NCBI GenBank assembly: GCA_038528605.1
Contig: JBCBEP010000035.1
Coordinates: 1 to 30,056, forward strand
Length of the DNA stretch: 30,056 nucleotides
Reading direction: 5' to 3'
Origin: Thermohalobaculum sp038528605
GTDB lineage: Bacteria > Pseudomonadota > Alphaproteobacteria > Rhodobacterales > Rhodobacteraceae
Shown: in pieces, positions 23,423 to 30,056 of the stretch
How the letters are laid out: the number at the start of each line of letters is the position of its first letter
Numbering within the stretch: position 1 is the first letter of the stretch
Position numbers and translations under genes: made by a program
The notes under the pieces: generated by a model
What the model saw: the letters and a program-made list of their open reading frames with translations, nothing else
Databases searched by the model: none
What the model was told of the DNA's origin: nothing

Positions 23423-24697
23423 TCAGCGCCGGGACTGCACGAAAGCGCTGAAGTCTGGCGCATGAGCAACAGTTTTCTCAGGCAAAATGAGCTGCTTAAA
23501 ATCAGATTTTGGAGTGTAGGTTGAAGTTTGTCGTCCAGCAGCCTGTATTGCAATCGTTATCTCTGTCAGGTGCCGCGTGAAGGCATGGCTCGGATAGGGC
23601 TCCCTCCCCTCCCCTACCGCAGCCGCGAGCTCCGCAATGCCGAGCGCTTTGTCCTGCTGGCCGACTTGCCTGGTATGGAGGCGCCTCCAATGCGTCTTCG
23701 GGTGCCACCAAGGTCCGAAGTCCTTGCGCGGCAGGTCATCACGTCCGGGCGGCGGCGCCATCACAAGAGGGAGCGACCGCCCTCCGATGCCGATCAGCCG
23801 CTGCAGGAGCATGGACTGGCGCGCGATGCGAAAGCGCCGCGCCTTGAGCGCCGGGAGCGCGTAGCGCTCGAGTCGAACCGGCGCCTCGTCGTCGCGGTAG
23901 CTGTCCACCTCGAGGACGCCCTCATTGCCGATCACCCGCATCCGATGGTCGAGCGGTGCCGCGATCGAGCAGGTGAGCCGGCCGACCACACCGCCATCGA
24001 ATTCGAGGCAGGCGACCGAAAAATCGGGCGTATCCGGCGGATCCATCGGGCGTTCCGTCTTGTCCGGCACCGTGACGCTGCAGAACGCCGTCAGCGCCCG
24101 CACGGGCCCGAAAATCGCGCACATCCAGCTCAGATGGTAGCCGGCATGCTCATAGGTGCAGCCCGTCTCGTATTCATGGACATAGGGCCAGGGCGCGCCG
24201 CTGGCGCTCACCCAAGTATCGGGCCGCATGAGGTAGACCGGGTTGTCGTCGAACTCGGCATAAACCAGCCGTGGCTTGCCCACCGTTCCGTCCTGCACGG
24301 CTTTCCAGAGCGTCTGGACACTGTGCCCAAGCACGTTCGAGGGCGCGCAGGAGAGATGCAGCCCTCGCGCCTCCGCAATGGCGAAGAGCGCGTCGGCCTC
24401 CTCCAGCGTCGGGGTCAGCGGCTTCTCGCAATAGACATGCTTGCCTGCCTCTAGCGCCGCCTTCGACACCTCGAAATGCGCGCCCGGGCCCGTCAGCACC
24501 ACGATGATGCCGATCTCGGCATCCTGCAGCATCGCATCGAGCCCGGCATAGGCCTTCAACCCGTAATGGCGGGTTACGGCCTCCACGCGTTCGGGATCGA
24601 TGTCGTGGATCCCGGCGATCTCGAGGATTGGGTGGCGCGCAATCGTCGCCATGTAGAGGTCGAACACATAGCCGCAGCCGACGATGCCGATCTTCAT
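23423..24697 (-). CDS. Gfo/Idh/MocA family oxidoreductase (second of a coupled pair)
   Basis: NAD(P)-dependent dehydrogenase of the family that oxidises sugars, inositols and related compounds. The N-terminal Rossmann fold begins MKIGIVGCGYVFDLYM; the catalytic Lys is in CEKPLTP (Lys92), and the active-site His region is TYEHAGYHLSW (His184 or His188). The 424-residue length is longer than the usual 330-390, with an extra segment around 300-345 containing PPPGRDD and FGPWWHPKTHWRR. Its ATG overlaps the stop of the upstream paralogue (ATGA), so translation is coupled. The last 35 or so codons are strikingly AT-rich compared with the rest. The substrate is unknown. Confidence 0.88.
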   Translation of the reverse strand: MKIGIVGCGYVFDLYMATIARHPILEIAGIHDIDPERVEAVTRHYGLKAYAGLDAMLQDAEIGIIVVLTGPGAHFEVSKAALEAGKHVYCEKPLTPTLEEADALFAIAEARGLHLSCAPSNVLGHSVQTLWKAVQDGTVGKPRLVYAEFDDNPVYLMRPDTWVSASGAPWPYVHEYETGCTYEHAGYHLSWMCAIFGPVRALTAFCSVTVPDKTERPMDPPDTPDFSVACLEFDGGVVGRLTCSIAAPLDHRMRVIGNEGVLEVDSYRDDEAPVRLERYALPALKARRFRIARQSMLLQRLIGIGGRSLPLVMAPPPGRDDLPRKDFGPWWHPKTHWRRLHTRQVGQQDKALGIAELAAAVGEGREPYPSHAFTRHLTEITIAIQAAGRQTSTYTPKSDFKQLILPEKTVAHAPDFSAFVQSRR

Positions 24698-25794
24698 GCG
24701 CCGCTCCCGTGGCTGGGCTCGTGGTTGGCGATCACCGCCCGGGCCCGGTCGACCAACGCCATGATCTCGATGCTTTCGTCGAGCGGCATGATGCTGCTTT
24801 CCCCCTGCCCCTCGCGTACTGCCGCCGCCAACGCCGCCGCCTGGTACTGGTAGCCATTGCCCTCGAAGCGCGCGGTAATCCGTTGCGGTCCCTTGCCGCG
24901 AAGCTGGCGGAAGAGGGAAAGCGCGGGGCCCGCCCGCTGCTTCAGCCCGTGGACGAGCCCGCTCTCCCGCAGCGCTTCCAGCTTGCCGCCGCCCGCCATG
25001 CTGTCCGCCACCGGATGGCAGGCAACGAGGCGGGCGCTGAAGGGCCGCCAGATCGGCGCATCGACCAGAAGGCTCCCCCCGGTGCCGTTCAGGACGAACG
25101 CGCTCTCCCCATCTGTCCGGATGCTGGCGCGCATGGTGCTGAGAGCGCCGCTCGCGTGGCGGAGGAGCAGCGCCGCTTCTTCGTCTACGCCGGTCGCTCC
25201 CATCCGCCCGCCGGCCGTCAACTCGACCACGGGCCCGAGGAGATGGCGCGCGAGGGAGAGGGGATAGACGCCGCGATGCAGGAGTGCGCCGCCGCCCCGC
25301 CCAGGGTCGAAGAGGCTTGAGCGCCCCTCAGGCAGGGCGGCCCCGTGAAAGGCGCCGTCGAAAGAATGGAGCGTGCCGAGCCGCTCCTCCGCCAGCAGCG
25401 TGCGTATCCGGTCCATCAAGGGCAGGAACCGGGTCCAGAGCGCTTCCATGCAGAAAACACCCGCCCCCCGCGCGGCGGTCGCGATGCGCGCCGCCGCGGC
25501 CGCATTGGCCGCGATCGGCTTCTCGACGAGGCAGGGCTTACCCGCGGCAATGGCGGTGAGCGCGAGCGCCTCATGGCTCGCTGGCGGCGTGGCGATGTAG
25601 ACCGCGTCCACCTCCGCCCGCCCGATGGCCACCTCGTAACTCTCCGCGGCCTCGCAACCGAGGCTCTGGGCAAAGCGCCGGGCGTTCTCTGGCGTGCGCG
25701 AGGCGGCGACGAGTGCCTGATGCCCCGGCAGTGCGCGGAGCCCCAGGACGAAGCGGCGTGAGACGCCACCGGTGCCGAGAATGGCCCAGCGCAT
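24694..25794 (-). CDS. Gfo/Idh/MocA family oxidoreductase (first of a coupled pair)
   Basis: 366 residues, the usual length. The Rossmann fold starts MRWAILGTGGVSRRFVLGL; the conserved EKP motif is at 91-93 (LVEKPIA) with Lys92; the second domain contains FDPGRGGGALLHRGVYPLSL. In relatives of the dihydrodiol-dehydrogenase type this last motif normally reads GGGALLD-x-G-x-Y; here the Asp is His, followed by Arg, so the active site may be altered. AGGGGG sits 8 bases before the ATG, a strong ribosome binding site. It begins 92 bases after ntrX, with a strong hairpin in between. It shares a 4-base overlap with the next oxidoreductase gene; the two probably act in one pathway or as a complex. Confidence 0.9.
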   Translation of the reverse strand: MRWAILGTGGVSRRFVLGLRALPGHQALVAASRTPENARRFAQSLGCEAAESYEVAIGRAEVDAVYIATPPASHEALALTAIAAGKPCLVEKPIAANAAAAARIATAARGAGVFCMEALWTRFLPLMDRIRTLLAEERLGTLHSFDGAFHGAALPEGRSSLFDPGRGGGALLHRGVYPLSLARHLLGPVVELTAGGRMGATGVDEEAALLLRHASGALSTMRASIRTDGESAFVLNGTGGSLLVDAPIWRPFSARLVACHPVADSMAGGGKLEALRESGLVHGLKQRAGPALSLFRQLRGKGPQRITARFEGNGYQYQAAALAAAVREGQGESSIMPLDESIEIMALVDRARAVIANHEPSHGSGA

Positions 25795-25823
25795 CGATCA
25801 GTCCCCCTCCGCCCGCTCCGGCA

Positions 25824-25846
25824 CCGCCCCACTGCTAGCGGGGCGG
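25824..25846 (-). other. Stem-loop between ntrX and the oxidoreductase pair
   Basis: In the minus-strand RNA, positions 25846-25837 and 25833-25824 form a 10-bp stem (CCGCCCCGCU with AGUGGGGCGG, one G-U pair) with an AGC loop. On the plus strand the same place has an A-C mismatch, so the structure is built for the minus-strand transcript. There is no U-tract. It could end part of the ntr transcript or protect its 3' end. Confidence 0.55.
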
Positions 25847-25886
25847 CTGGGCGGTCGCAAGGCAAAGGAGGGGCCGCGCAGAGGCC

Positions 25887-27305
25887 TCACTCCTCGAGCA
25901 GTTCTTCCTCCACCCCGTCGCTCACGGCCACGCGCACACCGCCGCGCGAGGTGGTGCTGACGCCCAGCATCTTCAGCTTGCGGTGAAGGGCCGAGCGTTC
26001 CATGCCCACGAAACTCGCGGTCTTGGAGATGTTGCCGCCGAAGCGGTTGATCTGCGCCACGAGATACTCCCGCTCGAAGAGCTCCCGCGCCTCGCGGAGC
26101 GGCAGGGACGCCACCGCCGCCAGCAGACCGCCAAGGCCCGCCTCCGCCGTATCGCTGCCGGAGCCCGGCAGTTCCTCTGCCTCGATCGTCCGGCTGTCGC
26201 AGCCGAGGATCAGCACCTGCTCCATCATGTTGCGCAGCTGGCGCACGTTGCCGGGCCAGCTCCGCGTCTGCAGCGCGGCCAGCGCCCCGTCGGAGAGCAC
26301 GCGCCGCACCAGCCCCTGTTCGCGCGCGAAACGGTCGAGGAAGTGATTGGCCAGCTCCGGAATATCGTCCCGCCGCCGGTCGAGGCTCGGCACCTCGATC
26401 GGCATTACGTTCAGCCGGTGGTAGAGGTCCTCGCGGAAGCGCCCGGCGCCGATCTCGGCCTGAAGATCCCGGTTCGTGGCGGAGATCACCCGCACATCCA
26501 CCCGCACCGTCGCGCTGTCCCCCAGCCGGGTGAAGGCCTGATCCACGAGCACGCGCAGGATTTTCGACTGCGTGCCATAGGGCATATCGCCCACTTCATC
26601 GATGAAGAGCGTGCCACCATGCGCCTTCTCGAAAAGCCCCGGCTGCACACCGCCGCCCGTCCGCACCCGGCCGAAGAGCAGCTCCTCCATCCGGTCCGCC
26701 TCGACGCTCGCGGCATTCACCACCACGAATGGGCTGTCCACGCGCTCGGAGTGATGATGGATGTACCGGGCCGCCACCTCCTTGCCCGTGCCCGGCCCAC
26801 CGGTGAGCAGCACGCGGCTGCCGCCTCGAGCGACACGGTCGAGCTTGCCGCGCAGGGTGGCGAGCGCATGGCTTTGGCCCACCAGCCGCCAGTTCTCCGC
26901 CTCGGCCTTGCGGTACGTCACGTTCTCCCGGCGGAGGCGCGAGGCCTCGAGCGCCCGGCTCACCACCACCAAGAGCTGGTCCATGTTGAACGGCTTCTCG
27001 ATGAAATCGTAAGCGCCCTGCTTCACCGCCGCGACTGCGAGCTCGATATTGCCGTGGCCCGAGATGATCACGATAGGCACGGCCGGGTTGTCCCGCTTCA
27101 CGCGCTTCAGGATCTCGATGCCGTCCATCCGGCTGCCCTGAAGCCAGATGTCGAGGATGATCAGGTCCGGCAGCGCGCCGTCGATGGAGGCGAAGGCGCT
27201 GTCCGCATCGAAGGCCTCGCGCGTGGCGTGCCCCTCATCGCTCAGCAGGTCGCCGATCAGGTCTCGGATATCGGCTTCGTCGTCTACGATCAGAATGTCA
27301 GCCAT
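25887..27305 (-). CDS. ntrX: Nitrogen/redox response regulator NtrX
   Basis: Response regulator partner of NtrY. Receiver domain at 1-120 with Asp8, Asp9, phospho-acceptor Asp52 (LIILDIWL) and Lys104 (FIEKPF). AAA+ domain at about 140-370 with Walker A GGPGTGKE (169-176) and Walker B GTLFIDEVGD (231-240). The C-terminal Fis-type helix-turn-helix is NISKTASFVGMERSALHRKL. The sigma-54-contacting GAFTGA loop, which should lie between FG and QPGLFEKA (about 213-221), is absent; RVRTGGGV occupies its place. This is typical of alphaproteobacterial NtrX, which works without sigma-54. The ATG follows the ntrY stop by 6 bases with GAGAGG inside the ntrY end, so the pair is coupled. Confidence 0.96.
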   Translation of the reverse strand: MADILIVDDEADIRDLIGDLLSDEGHATREAFDADSAFASIDGALPDLIILDIWLQGSRMDGIEILKRVKRDNPAVPIVIISGHGNIELAVAAVKQGAYDFIEKPFNMDQLLVVVSRALEASRLRRENVTYRKAEAENWRLVGQSHALATLRGKLDRVARGGSRVLLTGGPGTGKEVAARYIHHHSERVDSPFVVVNAASVEADRMEELLFGRVRTGGGVQPGLFEKAHGGTLFIDEVGDMPYGTQSKILRVLVDQAFTRLGDSATVRVDVRVISATNRDLQAEIGAGRFREDLYHRLNVMPIEVPSLDRRRDDIPELANHFLDRFAREQGLVRRVLSDGALAALQTRSWPGNVRQLRNMMEQVLILGCDSRTIEAEELPGSGSDTAEAGLGGLLAAVASLPLREARELFEREYLVAQINRFGGNISKTASFVGMERSALHRKLKMLGVSTTSRGGVRVAVSDGVEEELLEE

Positions 27306-27311
27306 GCTCGC

Positions 27312-29636
27312 TCATGTCCTCTCGTGATGGCCCGTTATCGGGTCTTGCCGCTCCTCGGGAGCGGCGCTTTCGCTCGTCCTCTTGGTCTTGTCGGTCGCCT
27401 CAGCAGGCTTCGGCAGGCGAAGCGTCGCCTGCGCGCCGTCCAGCGGGCCGCCCTTCCGGCGCCCCGGTGCATCGCCGAGCGCCATGGTCCCGCCATGCTG
27501 CTCCACAATCTTCCGCACGATGGCGAGGCCGAGGCCCGTGCCCTTCTTGCGGGTCGTCACGTAAGGGTCGGTCAGCCGGTCGCGCCCTTCCTCGGGCAGG
27601 CCCACGCCGTTATCAGCGATATCGAGGCGCCAGCCGCGCCCCTTCTCGGTCAGCCGCACGCGGATCTGGCCGGGCCCCTCCAGCGCCCCCTTCTCATGGC
27701 GTGCCTCGATGGCATCGGCCGCGTTCTGGAGAAGGTTGGTGAGACACTGCCCCAGCAGCCCCCTGTCCGCCGCGATCGGTACGGGCCCCTCAGGCAGCGT
27801 GGTCTCGTAGGCGATATGGACCGCCTCGCCCCCTTCCCCGCGCGCGCCCTCCTGCAGCAGCACCGCCTCGCGCACGAGCTCGCCCAGATCCTCCCGCGCC
27901 ATCACCGGCTCGGGCATCCGAGCAAACCGGCTGAAGGCGTCCACCATCCGGCGGATCTCCCCGGCCTGGCGCGTGATCACGTCGAGCATCCGCTCGAGCT
28001 GCGCCCCGTCCTCGCCCAACCGTCCGGCAAACTTCCGCCGCATCCGGTCCGCCGAAAGCTGGATCGGCGTCAGCGGGTTCTTGATCTCATGCGCCACGCG
28101 CCGCGCCACATCGCCCCAGGCCGCCATGCGCTGGGCCGAAGCGAGCGCCGTGATGTCGTCGAAGGTGACCACATGGCCTTCCTCGGGCGCGTAGGGGTTC
28201 TTGAGCGATATCCGGCACAGGAACTCGCGTGCCTGTCCGCCAACCGTCAGCCGCACCTCGCCCGAGCCAACGCCCGAAGGCGAATGGTTGGAGGCTTCGA
28301 GCAACGGCGCAAACCCGGGCGCCACCTCATCCATCGACTGGCCGTGTGCCTCAGCCGCGTCAATCTCCAGGAGCGCGGTCGCCGCCTCGTTGATCAGGGT
28401 GATCCGGTGCTGGCCGTCGAGGCCCATCACCCCCGCGGTCACCCCCGAAAGCACCGCCTCGGTCAGCCGCCGCCGACGCTCGGTTTCCTGATTGGCGTGG
28501 ATAAGTGCGTCCCGCTGGCCCTTCAGCTGGGCGGCCATGCGGTTGAAGCTGCGGCTGAGGATGGAGATCTCGTCGCCCCCTCGCTCCTCCTTCACCCGCA
28601 CATCGAGGTCTCCCCCGCCAATCTGCTCCGCCGCTCCCGCAAGCCGGCCCACCGGCTTCGCCAGCCGCTCTGCAAAGAGCAGGCCCAGCAGCGTCGAGGA
28701 ACAGATCACCAGCAGCGCAAAGCCTACATAGATCAGCGCAAAGTCCCTCAGCAGGCTGCCGCGCTCAGCCTCCAGCTGTTCGTAGAGGCGCACGGTGTCC
28801 TCGGTCTCGTCGAGAAGGCGCAGCACCTCCCCCTCCACATCGCGGCTGACATAGAGGAAGGCGTCAAAGAAGTTCGTGAGGTAGACCAGCGCGCGGATTT
28901 CGTTGTTCCGGTCGTCATTCGTGATCACCACCTCGCCCGCCCGGGCTCGCGCCACCTCATCGTCCGTCGGCGGCTCGAAGGCGAAGAGGTAGGAGAACTC
29001 GCCTCGCGCCACGATCTCACGGTCGGAATTGAAGACGAAGGCTTCCGGCAGCTCACGCAGGATCGCCTGGCTGCGAACGAGTTCGTTCAGCTGCGCGCCG
29101 GTGAGCCCGCCGCCTTGCTGCGCCGCCCGGTTGAGGTCGTTCGCCATCGCCAACACGTTGCCGCGGATGTTGTCCCGGTGCTCCCGCTCATAGGCCCGCG
29201 CCACATCGAGCGCGTTGCTCACCACGCTTCCCACACGGTCCGAGAACCAGGACTCGATGCCGAAATTGACCGACAGGGTGGCGAAGACGGCGACGATCAC
29301 CGTCGGCACCAGCGCCACCAGCCCGAAGGTGCCCGCGAGGCGAAGGTGTAGTTTGGAGCCGACCCGGCCCGCCCTGCGTGCGGCGATCAGGGTCGCGATC
29401 CGCACCGCCAGCACCGCACCGAAGACAAGCAGATACAGCGCGTCGGCGATCAGCAGGCTGCGCAGAAGCGTACTGTCCGCCCCTGCGCCCCGCCCGAGCG
29501 CCACGATCGTCGCCACCGCCAGCACCGGCCCGAGCAGGATGAGCGGAATGAGCGTCCGCCGCTCGATCCGCCGCGCCCAGGCGCCGCTGCGTAGACCAAT
29601 GCTTGCCGCGCCCATCGGCGCGTCTGCTCCGCTCAC
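27312..29636 (-). CDS. ntrY: Sensor histidine kinase NtrY
   Basis: Membrane sensor kinase of the NtrYX system, which responds to nitrogen and, in several alphaproteobacteria, to redox state. The GTG at 29634-29636 is preferred because GGAG lies 6 bases upstream; GTG 29666 and ATG 29615 are alternatives. Counting from 29636: membrane helices at about 29-48, 59-80 and 98-120, a periplasmic sensor region to about 298, a fourth helix at 299-322, HAMP (ERLAKPVGRLAGAAEQIGGG), a PAS domain (about 390-490), the H-box RVAHEIKNPLTP with His516, and an ATPase domain with NLLQNAADAIE (N), DNGVGLP (G1) and KKGTGLGLAIV (G2). The tail is charged. It lies 54-84 bases after ntrC depending on start. Confidence 0.95.
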   Translation of the reverse strand: MSGADAPMGAASIGLRSGAWARRIERRTLIPLILLGPVLAVATIVALGRGAGADSTLLRSLLIADALYLLVFGAVLAVRIATLIAARRAGRVGSKLHLRLAGTFGLVALVPTVIVAVFATLSVNFGIESWFSDRVGSVVSNALDVARAYEREHRDNIRGNVLAMANDLNRAAQQGGGLTGAQLNELVRSQAILRELPEAFVFNSDREIVARGEFSYLFAFEPPTDDEVARARAGEVVITNDDRNNEIRALVYLTNFFDAFLYVSRDVEGEVLRLLDETEDTVRLYEQLEAERGSLLRDFALIYVGFALLVICSSTLLGLLFAERLAKPVGRLAGAAEQIGGGDLDVRVKEERGGDEISILSRSFNRMAAQLKGQRDALIHANQETERRRRLTEAVLSGVTAGVMGLDGQHRITLINEAATALLEIDAAEAHGQSMDEVAPGFAPLLEASNHSPSGVGSGEVRLTVGGQAREFLCRISLKNPYAPEEGHVVTFDDITALASAQRMAAWGDVARRVAHEIKNPLTPIQLSADRMRRKFAGRLGEDGAQLERMLDVITRQAGEIRRMVDAFSRFARMPEPVMAREDLGELVREAVLLQEGARGEGGEAVHIAYETTLPEGPVPIAADRGLLGQCLTNLLQNAADAIEARHEKGALEGPGQIRVRLTEKGRGWRLDIADNGVGLPEEGRDRLTDPYVTTRKKGTGLGLAIVRKIVEQHGGTMALGDAPGRRKGGPLDGAQATLRLPKPAEATDKTKRTSESAAPEERQDPITGHHERT

Positions 29637-29703
29637 TGCCCTCTCCCCGGCCGTACGTTGCGGCACTGGTGTGTTCCGGGCGCCGCATGCCGGCGTGCCC
29701 GGG

Positions 29704-29718
29704 GCGCAACTGTTGCGC
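29704..29718. repeat. 15-bp palindrome between ntrC and ntrY
   Basis: GCGCAAC-T-GTTGCGC is a perfect inverted repeat of 7-bp arms about a single base, just 2 bases beyond the ntrC stop codon. It is too short and lacks a T run to be a terminator, and could be a protein-binding site or a small hairpin between the two cistrons. Confidence 0.35.
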
Positions 29719-29720
29719 GC

Positions 29721-30056
29721 CTACATCAGTTTTTTGCCGCGTGTGACCGGGATGTCAAGCTCTCTGATTTTTTTCCGCAGTGTGTTCCGGTTGATGCCCA
29801 GCAAATCGGCTGCCTTCAGCTGATTGCCGCGTGTTGCGGCCATCGTGAGCGCGATCAGCGGCATTTCGACTTCACGCAGAACACGATCGTAAAGCCCCGC
29901 CGGGGGCAGGCCGTCACCATGGAGGTTAAAGTAACGCCTTAGGTGTAGCTCAACCGCCGCACCCAACGTCCGGCCAACCTCACCCGCCTCGGTGCCATCC
30001 AGCCCCTCACTGCCCTCGCGTGCCGAAAGCTCCGCCTCGACGACGGGGGCAGTCAC
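29721..30056 (-). CDS. ntrC: Nitrogen regulation protein NtrC (C-terminal part only, cut by window edge)
   Basis: The frame is open to the last base of the window, so the receiver and most of the AAA+ domain lie outside; the apparent GTG at the edge is an internal Val. The 111 visible residues contain a linker with HLRRYFNLHGDGLPPAGLYD, then the Fis-type DNA-binding domain: PLIALTMAATRGNQLKAADL and LGINRNTLRKKIRELDIPV are the expected NtrC C-terminus. NtrC activates nitrogen-assimilation genes after phosphorylation by NtrB. Identity is supported by ntrY-ntrX immediately downstream on the same strand, the standard ntrBCYX order. Whether this protein has GAFTGA cannot be seen here. Confidence 0.9.
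   Translation of the reverse strand: MTAPVVEAELSAREGSEGLDGTEAGEVGRTLGAAVELHLRRYFNLHGDGLPPAGLYDRVLREVEMPLIALTMAATRGNQLKAADLLGINRNTLRKKIRELDIPVTRGKKLM

Noticed and set aside
23528..24454. 308-codon plus-strand open frame
   Set aside because: It is antisense to the second Gfo/Idh/MocA gene, whose protein shows clear family motifs.
25983..29351. 1122-codon plus-strand open frame
   Set aside because: It is the antisense shadow of ntrX and ntrY, both of which have all expected domains; the translation is His/Arg/Leu-rich and unlike any protein.

Overview
The window is GC-rich chromosomal DNA with dense, single-copy housekeeping genes. Gene content and order point to an alphaproteobacterium, most likely Rhodobacterales: the run ntrC-ntrY-ntrX ... 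trkA-trkH-hfq-hflX on one strand, a very large RNase E with an acidic insertion in its S1 domain, and an NtrX without the GAFTGA loop. No rRNA, tRNA, CRISPR array, insertion sequence or prophage gene was seen.

Layout. 1-4168: the 3' end of an aminotransferase gene converges on rne (minus strand). 4169-4675: a gene-free divergent region between rne and amiC. 4676-9124: amiC, a class A penicillin-binding protein (TTG start) and a small low-GC exported-protein gene, covering cell-wall synthesis and remodelling. 9179-14573: prfB, a secreted protein with MGxHY and HVW motifs, a 100-residue secreted protein, ligA and a GNAT acetyltransferase. 14604-17088: recG, then a 42-codon membrane-peptide gene preceded by a perfect GTTC-N7-GTTC motif (the alphaproteobacterial LexA operator pattern) and followed by the only clear U-tract terminator in the window. 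17137-18144: an unrecognised protein on the minus strand. 18295-30056, all minus strand: ntrC (C-terminal part only), ntrY, ntrX, two Gfo/Idh/MocA oxidoreductases, a 70-residue protein, trkA, trkH, hfq and hflX.

How the genes fit together. The minus-strand block combines the NtrYX nitrogen/redox two-component system, Trk potassium uptake, the RNA chaperone Hfq and the ribosome-associated GTPase HflX. The ntr and trk parts are normally adjacent in Rhodobacterales as I recall. Here a roughly 2.8 kb segment carrying the translationally coupled oxidoreductase pair lies between them, and trkA appears to have its own promoter with an inverted repeat over the -10.

The most interesting candidate for something new is the compact unit after recG: LexA-type box, strong ribosome binding site, 42-residue single-span membrane peptide, structured 3' region and terminator. 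It resembles in layout, not in demonstrated sequence, the SOS-induced membrane peptide SidA of Caulobacter. Several intergenic regions also hold strong stem-loops with no U-tract. All functional statements rest on motif reading by eye; no database search was possible.
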